NCBI GenBank assembly: GCA_946122785.1
Contig: CAMGYJ010000002.1
Span: forward strand, 15,450,839 to 15,514,838
DNA: 64,000 nt
Reading direction: 5' to 3'
Origin: Linum tenue
Lineage: Eukaryota > Streptophyta > Magnoliopsida > Malpighiales > Linaceae
Positions 45,665 through 54,588 of the stretch are shown piece after piece. How positions within the stretch are numbered: the first letter of the stretch is position 1; each line of letters opens with the position of its first letter. The position numbers were made by a program, and so were the translations under genes. Under the pieces are notes generated by a model that saw nothing but the letters and a program-made list of their open reading frames with translations, searched no databases and had not been told where the DNA came from.

Positions 45665-48591
45665 ATGTGGAGAAACTCTGCAAGTCGCTCCTCCAAGCTC
45701 ATCTGGAACGGCTATGCACTATCACCGTCTTCTCTTTCCACTCTCAGGAGCTCCCGTTCTGTACCGAATTCCGTTTTCCCATTATCGTCCGTTCCCGCCG
45801 TCGCTTCCCCTTCTCATTCGCCTTCGGATCCTTCAAAATTAGGGTTTCTGCCGGGGAGATCAGATGGAATCCGAGCTCTATCCTCAGTTCCGTCTCCTGC
45901 CGCTGTTGATATCCCTTCGTTGACATATGGAGTTCAATTGGCTCGTCACTACGGCCAATGCTTCTGGGAGCTCTCCAAAGCTCGGCTCAGGTTACCCTTT
46001 CTTCACTTCCTTTTCATTTTCCTTTTCCCCATATGTCTCCGAATTCCCTGGCTTTTGAACTCAAGGGTGGGTTGGTTGTGATCGTTATGGGAAATTTGTG
46101 GATTTGCAGTATGCTGGTCGTTGCAACTTCTGGGACGGGTTATGTTCTAGGAAGTGGGAGTGCAGTGGATTTCGCGGGACTTTGTTGGACTTGTGCTGGT
46201 ACAATGATGGTTGCAGCTTCTGCCAACTCGTTGAATCAGGTCTGTCCTAACTAGATGTTTCACTACCCTCTCTTTATCTGGCAAAGCACATAATTAGCCT
46301 AGGTGAACATATCTCCTACACCTGCTTAACTTGTATGGAACCCGTGAAGTAGTATATAAATGTGAAACTTCTTTGCTTGGTGCTGTTTTTGGAATCCCTT
46401 CCATGATGGAGCTTCTAAATACCTCAACATGTGACTAATGGAATTATGGAAATAATTAAGCTGAGAAGTTGGGATTTCTAATTTGACAATTTTCGCACTT
46501 CTTCTATCATTGTCCATTGAAGTTCTTGTATTTCAGCAGCATCATAGCCTTCGTCATATCAGTGACACTATATTGTATGTTGTAGGTCTTTGAGATCAAG
46601 AATGATGCCTTGATGAAAAGGACAAGAAATAGGCCGCTTCCTTCCGGGCGTATGTCAGTTCCCCAGGCAGTGGCTTTTGCATCTTCAGTTGGCTTGGCTG
46701 GGACTGCTATGTTAGCATGCAAGGTGGCCGAATAATTTCACCGACTTTGTGTAGGCTTAGATAATGATACCAGTCCTTCCCCTGATAGTAGGGAAGTGCT
46801 TAACCTGCTTTGAGCTGAGTGACTAATGTTGTACTTGCATGACAAGGTTGTTGCAGACTAATATGATGGCGGCAGGGTTAGCAGCATCCAACCTGGTCTT
46901 ATATGCATTTGTCTACACCCCATTGAAACAGATCCACCCTGTCAACACGTGGGTTGGAGCAGTTGTTGGTGCCATTCCACCGCTTCTGGGGTACTTTCTC
47001 ATTCTATTTCTTCTGCATTTTAATAGGTTTCGCTATTGAGCTTTTTGTGTTTATTTATTAATGGGTATGAGAACTACAAGTTCTTTGAATCTATTAATCC
47101 CATCTTTAGTAATTGAGGAAACTTTGATCCTAGCAGTCGAGCCTTCTTCCATATGGTTACTTGGTAACTATTAGTTAATGGTTGTTGGACGAGTATTAGA
47201 AGCTCCTTCCTTCCGATCCTAAAATAAGCTGAACCTTTCATAATTTAAAGTGATAAACTCATGATTAAGATCCTGGCAGATGCAAGCTCTCCGTGGGGAA
47301 GACACAGATGCAATCCTTATGCTTTTTATGCCTTACAACTGTCCTTTAGAAAGGAAATGCATCTCTTCTTATTTTTATTTTTTTGCTTTTCCATTTGGCA
47401 TACTAGTATGGTCACTAGGAACTTCATGTCAGATAGCATTTAAACTCATATTTTCCCTCTGCATTTCAGGTGGGCTGCTGCTTCTGGTGGTCAGATTTCC
47501 CTCAATTCAATGATTCTTCCAGCTGCACTCTACTTTTGGCAAATCCCCCATTTCATGGCACTTGCATATATGTGTCGCCACGACTATGCTGCTGGAGGGT
47601 AGGTACATAGCCGATGTCCACTTACGGATGGATGTATTTTTCTAGGTTGAGAAATGTGAATTGAATAAGATAAGGAAATGGCCATGTTAGTTGCATCTGC
47701 AAGAATCAAGGTGGCCAGATTCCCTGGTTTTGTTGATTTGCTGTCTTTGAACGTTCAAAAAGTTGGCTTACTACCTTGAGGAGATGAGTTATGTCTTTCC
47801 TCAATTTTGTTGATATTTTAGGTACAAGATGCTCTCCCTTGCCGACACTAGTGGCCGAAGAACTGCCATGGTGGCTTTGAGGAACTGTATTTATATGGTG
47901 CCCTTGGGGTTTATGGCTTATGAATGTGAGTTGTGGCTAGCTGAAAACCTTTTACCATGCATATCTGTCTTGAACGTGTTTCTCATTCTTGCTCCATGTT
48001 TCATGCGTTCATGATCTTTTACACCTATGATCAAAGAGGTCAAGTCTTGTCTTGACCGTTAAATTTTAGAACTGTGCCAAATTCAAGCTTGCTGATGTCT
48101 GTCTCTATTTTGATATTCTACCCTGTGACCTCTCAGTGCTCCTATTAGAATTTGAGTGCCTTGCAATGTACTTCAATCTCATTGTATCATCTCGGGGGTT
48201 TTAAATGGTGAATGCAGTGGGTATGGCTTCTGGGTGGTTTTGCCTGGAATCATCCGTTCTGACTCTAGCAATCGCTGCTTCGGCATTTTCATTCTACCGG
48301 GAACCAACCACAGAGAAGGCCAGGAAGATGTTTCATGCCAGCCTTCTATACCTTCCCATATTCATGGCCGGGATTCTCCTTCACCGACAAACAGAGATGT
48401 CAACTGATGAGCTTTCATCTTCTATGAGTGCGGAAGTAGAAGATAGAGAAGACGAGCGAAGCCGAAGCCATGCAAAGAAGAAGGAACTACTGGATGGTTC
48501 AAATTTCGGCACACGAGTCCGTGCACCAGTGGCGTATGCTTCTGTTGCACCTTTCCCTTTCCTTCCGGCTCCTTCATATGTTTCGTCATAG
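45665..48591 (+). CDS. COX10: Protoheme IX farnesyltransferase, mitochondrial, 7 exons
   Basis: Adds a farnesyl group to protoheme to give heme O, the precursor of heme A for cytochrome c oxidase, in the inner mitochondrial membrane. Exons: 45665-45990, 46110-46239, 46586-46723, 46857-46990, 47470-47598, 47822-47925, 48218-48591; 1335 bp, 444 aa. The Arg/Ser-rich start [20 protein letters not shown] looks like a mitochondrial presequence; the conserved core begins near residue 90 ([11 protein letters not shown]). The UbiA-family prenyl-diphosphate motif reads [18 protein letters not shown] (148-164), and the second conserved region includes [17 protein letters not shown] and GYKMLSLAD. Several hydrophobic segments fit the multi-pass UbiA fold. 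The long charged C-terminal tail ([17 protein letters not shown]) is plant-like. All introns are GT-AG, and no frame damage is seen. Confidence 0.95.
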
Positions 48592-49549
48592 TTTTTTTTC
48601 CCGGCATTTTTTGGCACTTTACTACCTTCAGTCCTTCACGTTGCAGAAAATCTAGCAATAATGTCATTCTGGGTTGTTGATCATTGGATCATATAGTAAC
48701 TTGTTGTCCCGGTTCTCACATACTATGGCGGGAATGCTCCTGATTGGACGTCACATTTTTGTAACTTAATAACGCATGAAAAGAAATGCTATTCATGGTT
48801 TTGCTGCTTGCTGCCTTTTCTTCCATTATGGTATTCATGCTCTAGTGATCAACAAAAAAGAAGCATATTTAGCAAATAGCTCCACATTGCTCTTTCTGGA
48901 GTGGGTGGTCGGCTGTAGTTGGAGTTGCCCATTCAAGTTACTGTGAATATAACAACTCAGTGGTGATAGGGACTGTCCATGACGGGTGGGAGAAAGCAAG
49001 CTATCATGAGCAATTTTTTACCCATTCTTTTTCTTGTGGATGTTATTTCCCTTTCTCGTACTTAATGTATGAAAATGAATAGTTTATCATTCAATTTTGT
49101 TCGCTGAAAAAATCGACATTCAGTTTTTAACCACTCTGAAAAAATTCATAGATTTGACTAGCGGAATTTAAGATAAATCATGATGATCATGTTCGTCTGA
49201 TTCATTATAGCATCTTGCAGTGATATAAAGCACTCAATTTAATTATTACTCTTCGTATGTGGTACTCTTTTACTACGATGATAATAAGATTTGAACTAAA
49301 GAATTATAATATAACCATTGGGGGCACAGCTACATGCATTCCATTATTGACAGACATTGCTTCCAACATGGATAAAATAAAACATTGTACTATGTTTTTC
49401 ACCTTTGACCAAAAAGAATCCCATCTCTCTGTCCAATTTCATTCAACCTTTAGATTCTACTACCACATAAAAGAACCAAACAAGACAACTGTAACAACCA
49501 TTCAAAGTCATAACAAAAAAAAAAGTACTGTTGGGGGTTCTGTAGTAGT
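48592..49549. other. COX10 3' flank, unassigned
   Basis: AT-rich sequence between COX10 and the hAT element. It holds the COX10 3' untranslated region; beyond about 48800 I see no gene, repeat or RNA. Confidence 0.5.
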
Positions 49550-50356
49550 GGAGAAAAAGTAGGGCTGAAAATTTGCCTGTCCCGTCCCTGTCCCGTCCCT
49601 GACCCTGTCTGTCCCGTCCCTAAAGGGACAGCTTGCATAATCGACCCGTCCCGTCCCTGTTCTCTTCTTGACCCTGTCTGACCCTTTAGGGTCGGGACGG
49701 GACGGGATGGGACGGGTCAGCGGGTCGACCCTCTCCGACACAAAATTAAATCAATTACGAAATTAATTTCAAAAAATATTTTTTTTACGAATTTCAGTTC
49801 AGATAATTATTTATTCATCAAATTAATTCCAAAAAATTAATTAATCACCAAAATAATTCCAAAAATTTAATTAATCACCAAAATATTAATCAATTGTCAA
49901 AATAATTCCAGAAAATTATTTATTTACCCAATTTATTCTAGAAAATCATTTATTTATCAAATTAATTCCAGAAAATTAATTAATTAATTAGTTAAATAAT
50001 TTATTTATGAAATTATTTCAGAAAATTAATCAATTACGAAATTAATTTCAAAAAATCATTTTATTTACGAATCTCTGTTCATAAAATTATCTATTCATCA
50101 AATTAATTCCAAAAAATTAATTAACCACCAAAATATTCCAAAAATTTAATCAATCACCAACATATTTCCAAAATATTAATCAATTGTCAAAATAATTCCA
50201 GAAAATTATTTATTTACCCAATTAATTCCAAAAAATTAATCAATTGCCAAAATAATTTCAGAAAATTATTTATTTACCAAATTATTTACCAAACTCCCAT
50301 AATATATGTGCTTGATGAAAGGATGAAATGACATCAATTATTAAATAATCATCAAT

Positions 50357-50490
50357 GACATCATTGTTCGATAATAATCAAGTACATCATACTCATGATC
50401 ACACAATACATCATTGTTCGATAATAATCAAGTACATCATACTCATGATCACACAAGACATCATTGTTCGATAATAATCAAGTACACCAT
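50357..50490. repeat. Three-copy tandem repeat, 50-bp unit
   Basis: Three near-identical units start (G/T)ACATCATTGTTCGATAATA at 50357, 50407 and 50457, each followed by ATCAAGTACATCATACTC in the first two. The array lies inside the hAT element just downstream, in minus sense, of the transposase stop codon. Confidence 0.92.
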
Positions 50491-50563
50491 TCTTCAATCA
50501 TCGTCAACTAAATCACTCATGATAGTACAATCATCCAAGCAAGACTCTTTCAACTCTGCAAAA

Positions 50564-52705
50564 TTAACAACACATCAAATAAATTAATAATGATCTAAAT
50601 AAAATAGTGAATGTTAAAAACAAATTACTTTTCATACCTTGTTCAAGTTCTTCGATTTCTTCAAAATTCTCTTCCATGTCGATTGGAAGAGTACTCGAGC
50701 GAAGCCAATTTTGACCACAAATTAAACTTTCAACAACCAAGGGAGTCAAAGAACTCCGAAATGCATCTAAAACGCGCCCCCCGGTACTGAAAGCAGACTC
50801 AGATGCAACTGTGGATACTGGAATCGCCAACACATCTCTAGCCATCAAGCTCAGTATTGGATACTCACTAGAATGCTTCTTCCACCATGCTAAAATGTTA
50901 AAAGTTATGTCCTCATCATCCTCAAGATTCGCCTTTAAGTACCTCTCAAGCTCCGAAAGTGTAGTTTCTCCCACCCTCTCTTCCATTCTCTTTCTCTTGA
51001 ATTTTTTCTTCAAATAATCTTCCACACTTTCAGATTCATCATTCTCATTTGGTGTTGCACTCCCCACACTTCTTGATGAGCTTTCACAAGTAACCCCTCT
51101 CATTTCCGAATAGTCATTAAACATATCATCCAAAACTCCCTTCACACTCTCAAACAACTCATCTTTAGTCCAAATTCCCCCATGTTCTATCCCATAAACC
51201 TCATCAAGCGCAAAACAAACATACTCCAACTTGTACCTCGGGTCAAGAACCACAGCAATAAACAGCAAAGGGTTGATGTTATCAAAGGAGCCCCAATACT
51301 TATCATGCTTAGCTTTCATTCTTCTTGCCATGGATTTATGACTCTCAATTTTTGATGAAGTTTCCTTTGTAAGCTTACAAGCAATTCCATATATGACATG
51401 AAAGAGATCATTACTTGTGACATACAAAGAACCCGAAACTTTCATTGTAGCATCATAAAAAATCTTCAGAAAAGGAACTAGAGACTCCACGTAATGCCAA
51501 TCCAACTCATTTGGTGTCCCTTTCAATTTCTCTAGCTCAACTTTATACTTATCATCTTCTTCCTCTAACCTCTCAAATGCTCTTTTAAATACCAAAGCGG
51601 ACTCCAACATCAAGAAAGTGGAATTCCATCTAGTCTCCACATCTAAACACACTAGTTTCTTGGTCTCCAACTTCTCCTCATGGGCACAAGTCTTAAATCT
51701 CTGCATTCGAGAGTTTGATGACCTCACATATCTCACAGCGGACCGAATACGATGGATTGAATCATCAACATCTTTCAATCCATCTTTCACAGTCAAGCTC
51801 AATATGTGAGCACAACATCTCATGTGAAGATGTATTCCCTTCAACACACTCCCCTTCCAATTGTTAATCCTCTTCTTCAAATATGTCATGCCCACATCAT
51901 TCGAACTTGCATTATCGACTGTCACGGTTAGAACCCTATCAATTCCCCAATTAAGCATGTGTTTTTCAACCGTTTTTCCAATCGTGAGACCCGTGTGATT
52001 AGGAATGGGAGAGAAGTTGATAATTCTTTTCTGCATTTTCCATTCATTATCAATGAAATGAGCAGTTAGACTCATGTAGTCCAAATGATGTCTACTTGCC
52101 CATATATCGGTTGTGAGGCAAACTCTAATCTGTGACTGCTTGAAGTAATTTTTCAACTTCTCCTTCTCAGCCAAAAACAACTTAAAACAGTCTTTGGCTA
52201 TGGTGATCCTAGAAGGGATGTGAAACTCAGGTCTTAGCGAATGGACAAAGTCACGGAAGCCTTCATGCTCAACTTGCCTAAAAGGTGACTCGTCAATAAT
52301 GATCATTCTAGCAAGTTTCATCCTTGAGACAACTGGATCATATGTGTGAGGTGTAAAAGTAGGAGAAGCACTACTAGTACCCTGAGCTGTAGTATTGGTA
52401 CCTTGAGCGCTAGGAGTTCTAGATTTCTTCTGATTATGATTACTATAAGGATACTTTTTGCATCTTTGCAAATGCCTTTTCAAACCACTTGTTCCAAAAG
52501 TAGATGGACATTTTAACTTCGATGAACAATATTTGCAAACAGCTTTTCTAGTTTCCTTATCCGACCAATTTTGTCTATTATAATGCTCCCATACAGCTGA
52601 AGTTCCGAATGTACCTTCTTCATTTTCATCAACTTCCAATGGAAGATTTCCTTGAGAAGGTGCATTGGTGGAGACCTCCATGGGATTACTGCTAGCTTCA
52701 TCCAT
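50564..52705 (-). CDS. BED zinc-finger hAT transposase (RICESLEEPER-like)
   Basis: Uninterrupted 713-codon frame from ATG at 52705. A BED zinc finger lies near residues 35-90 (TSAVWEHYNRQNW, CKYCSSKLKCPS, SGLKRHLQRC with the Cys2-His-Cys pattern), followed by a Ser/Thr-rich linker. The RNase-H-like core includes VCLTTDIWASRHHLDYMSLT (first catalytic Asp region), VTVDNASSND and CLDVETRWNSTFLMLE. The middle domain YVESLVPFLKIFYDATMKVS is typical of plant hATs. The C-terminal dimerisation domain has ILSLMARDVLAIPVSTVASE and GRVLDAFRSSLTP. Function: binds subterminal repeats, cuts by hairpin formation and reinserts the element. A splice-acceptor-like GGCAG sits 3 bases before the ATG, implying a spliced leader. 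The last ~30 residues may be replaced by a further exon, since a donor-like GTATGA follows EELEQ. No internal stop, so potentially active. Confidence 0.93.
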   Translation of the reverse strand: MDEASSNPMEVSTNAPSQGNLPLEVDENEEGTFGTSAVWEHYNRQNWSDKETRKAVCKYCSSKLKCPSTFGTSGLKRHLQRCKKYPYSNHNQKKSRTPSAQGTNTTAQGTSSASPTFTPHTYDPVVSRMKLARMIIIDESPFRQVEHEGFRDFVHSLRPEFHIPSRITIAKDCFKLFLAEKEKLKNYFKQSQIRVCLTTDIWASRHHLDYMSLTAHFIDNEWKMQKRIINFSPIPNHTGLTIGKTVEKHMLNWGIDRVLTVTVDNASSNDVGMTYLKKRINNWKGSVLKGIHLHMRCCAHILSLTVKDGLKDVDDSIHRIRSAVRYVRSSNSRMQRFKTCAHEEKLETKKLVCLDVETRWNSTFLMLESALVFKRAFERLEEEDDKYKVELEKLKGTPNELDWHYVESLVPFLKIFYDATMKVSGSLYVTSNDLFHVIYGIACKLTKETSSKIESHKSMARRMKAKHDKYWGSFDNINPLLFIAVVLDPRYKLEYVCFALDEVYGIEHGGIWTKDELFESVKGVLDDMFNDYSEMRGVTCESSSRSVGSATPNENDESESVEDYLKKKFKRKRMEERVGETTLSELERYLKANLEDDEDITFNILAWWKKHSSEYPILSLMARDVLAIPVSTVASESAFSTGGRVLDAFRSSLTPLVVESLICGQNWLRSSTLPIDMEENFEEIEELEQGMKSNLFLTFTILFRSLLIYLMCC

Positions 52706-53025
52706 ATCCTGCCATTTTAATGAATCAAATATTAATATCCTATCATTTGTTTAATTCTTGCCCTCTCCAAGACTTTGCTAGCTATTCTAAGTATAAATAC
52801 AGTACAGATGCAAGCTGCTCTTTGGTCAACTTCAAAGCATAAATAGTCATTAAAATGCAACTGATCCCTCCTTTATCAACTTCAACATCAAAGCATTATT
52901 TATAAACAGAAGCCACTACTGCTCTGGCATGATGCATTATTTATAAACAGTGTCATCTCCTCTCTTTCATTTTCTGTGTTGTGTAAGTCAAGAGACAGAA
53001 TTTTGCAGGCAGATCGAACAAGTAC

Positions 53026-53306
53026 CTTTATAACTTCAGGTGATGTTGGTCCCAAAACTCGAAGCTATCTTACGAAAATAGGGAAGATGGTAGACAAGTA
53101 CCCGACCAACTGAAGGGAGAAACAACTCAGTCAAGTTATCAACAAGACTTCAAAAGAGTAAATCCAGATTAATATGATAGATAGAGACCTCATCACTGAC
53201 CTGTTCTATTATGGTCTTCCCAGAGTAACCTTCAATGACCAAACCTGCTGTGAGACCTATGGCTATCATCCCCCATGCTCCATTGATCGCCTCGATATCA
53301 TGCCGG
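53026..53306 (-). pseudogene. Captured light-harvesting-like gene exons inside hAT
   Basis: Two exon-like blocks with good splice sites. Exon 1 is 53201-53306 (acceptor TACAG, donor GTCAGT) and encodes, in phase 1, RHDIEAINGAWGMIAIG through GYSGKTIIEQ. This resembles the single chlorophyll-binding helix of LHC-like or one-helix proteins: ExxNGxxxM, then a Gly/Ala helix ending in E..SGK..EQ. Exon 2 is 53026-53109 (acceptor CCTTCAG, donor AAAG|GTACTT); it adds LVGYLSTIFPIFVR and then a stop codon at 53065-53067. The join is in phase. The blocks look like the C-terminus and 3' end of a nuclear gene for a chloroplast protein, captured upstream of the transposase. The earlier coding part is absent. 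A GC-rich block ending in a donor at 53973 may be an upstream exon. Exact protein family is uncertain. Confidence 0.6.
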
Positions 53307-54295
53307 CTGTACCAGAATTAGACAATACCAATTTTGCTTAGAGACAATATAACAACAATTTTTGTGTTCTGGAAGTTACTACACAAAATTAGCAACCAGT
53401 TACTACACTTAATTTACATTCCAAGTATCATAGTTGAATCAGTAAAGGGTTGCCATAAAGAAAATACCCAGTGGTAAATTCATAACCAGGAAAGGTTAAA
53501 AGCAAAAAACACAGAAGAACAGGGATGATCTGAAGTATGCCACATGCCCATGAACTTGAGAGAAGAACTAGAAAGACAAGAACAGACCAGACGGACATAT
53601 ATAGGGAATATAATAGACTACAAATGGAGTAATAATAGTTCCATTAGATTAATTGAAAGGGAAACTCTGTGTCGACCCAAATTGCTTTCATCATCCTCTT
53701 CTTCTCACCTTACTCCCTTTCCCTCATCTCAAATCCCAAACCCTCCTTCCAAAAGTCCAAACGACAATTACTACTACAACAACAGCCAGCCATCTATCCA
53801 CAGTCCACAACCCACTCAATAAGGAATCAAATTCCCCCATTGTACCTTTTCTTGGGTTTTCAAAAGGATCGGAAGAAAGTAACAACAAAATGAAAAGAAA
53901 AGAAAACACCCTAGTGGGGTTCGTTGGTCAATCAATCGAGGTTTGTAACACAGCAAAGGAGAGGAAACTTACCGCAACAATCAGTCGAGCTTTTAGGGTT
54001 AATGGATGAGAGGGATGGAGGGTTCGTGAAGGGATTCTCCAAGCCCTCGCGGCCGACGAGGAAGGCAATCGTCCTTGCGGTTGGAGAAGGAGGACTGGGC
54101 GTCGACGCCGGACGACAATCGCCGGCAGTCGCCGAGAATGAAGGGTGAAGATTGAATGGTTTTAGGTCAATGGAAATACGAAAGTAATCGAGAGGAATGG
54201 AGAGTGGAGAAGTGTTTGTTCTCTTTAGTTTTCAAATTTTTACGGGTCTAAAGTGGGGTTTCGGGTCAGATGGGCTTTTTTAGGGACAGAGTACA
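53307..54295 (-). other. Probable 5' leader and intron of the hAT transcript
   Basis: Minus-strand sequence from the right end of the element contains a GC-rich block (about 53973-54150) ending at a strong donor, TTGCG|GTAAGT, followed by AT-rich intron-like sequence down to the captured exons. No ATG-started frame of note reads leftward except a short one at 53724-53909 with a hydrophobic stretch. The arrangement suggests a transcript starting near 54.2 kb and splicing into the transposase. Confidence 0.4.
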
Positions 54296-54435
54296 GTTTG
54301 ACCCGACCCTTACAGGGACAAGGAGAAGACCCGTCCCAAAGTTGTCCCTCTATGCAAATAGACCCGGCCCGGCCCTTAGGGACGGGACGGGACGGGTCGG
54401 GTCTTCGGGTTTTCAGGGTCAGCATTGCACCCCTA

Positions 54436-54588
54436 GGAGAAAGTGCCCTTTGGTCACTCCCTCCCACCCAATCCAACTAACAACCAACACCAACGAAAAG
54501 AAAAACCCAGAAGCAGAAGAAGAAGAAGAGAGAACCCACCAACCACAGTTTTGCTTTTGCTAGTGTGCTCCTCACCACTCTCTCCCCA
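54436..54588 (+). promoter_or_regulatory. Truncated 5' flank of subtilase
   Basis: Only 153 bp separate the hAT right end from the subtilase ATG. The stretch is purine-rich leader-like sequence (AGAAGAAGAAGAAGAGAG near 54515). Any core promoter further upstream is now displaced by the 4.9-kb element, unless transcription starts inside the element. Confidence 0.5.

Larger units (their letters stand above)
49560..54435 (-). mobile_element. Autonomous-type hAT transposon (GGGACGGGAC family)
   Basis: A 4.9-kb element with tips TAGGGCTGAAAATTTGCCTG (left) and, reversed, TAGGGGTGCAATGCTGACCC (right). Flanks GGAGAAAA (49550-49557, two bases from the tip) and GGAGAAAG (54436-54443) form a near-perfect 8-bp duplication. 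Subterminal regions on both sides (49577-49735 and 54296-54415) are packed with GTCCCGTCCC/GGGACGGGAC and GACCCT words. It carries a full-length BED-hAT transposase on the minus strand, plus exon-like pieces of a host gene upstream of it. The left noncoding part (49745-50290) is AT-rich and made of irregular repeats of AATTAATTCCAAAAAATTAA and close variants. It appears structurally complete. Confidence 0.9.

Noticed and set aside
45665..46081. COX10 first frame read through to 46081 as a 138-aa protein
   Set aside because: The frame runs past a GT donor at 45991; splicing to 46110 restores the conserved UbiA sequence.
53065..53306. A functional light-harvesting-like gene in place
   Set aside because: Only the C-terminal exons are present and both lie within the tips of the hAT element, so a complete gene is not supported here.
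53544..54148. Plus-strand frames of 60-118 codons in the hAT right part
   Set aside because: They oppose the transposase transcript, overlap each other, lack domains and cross a strong minus-strand splice donor.
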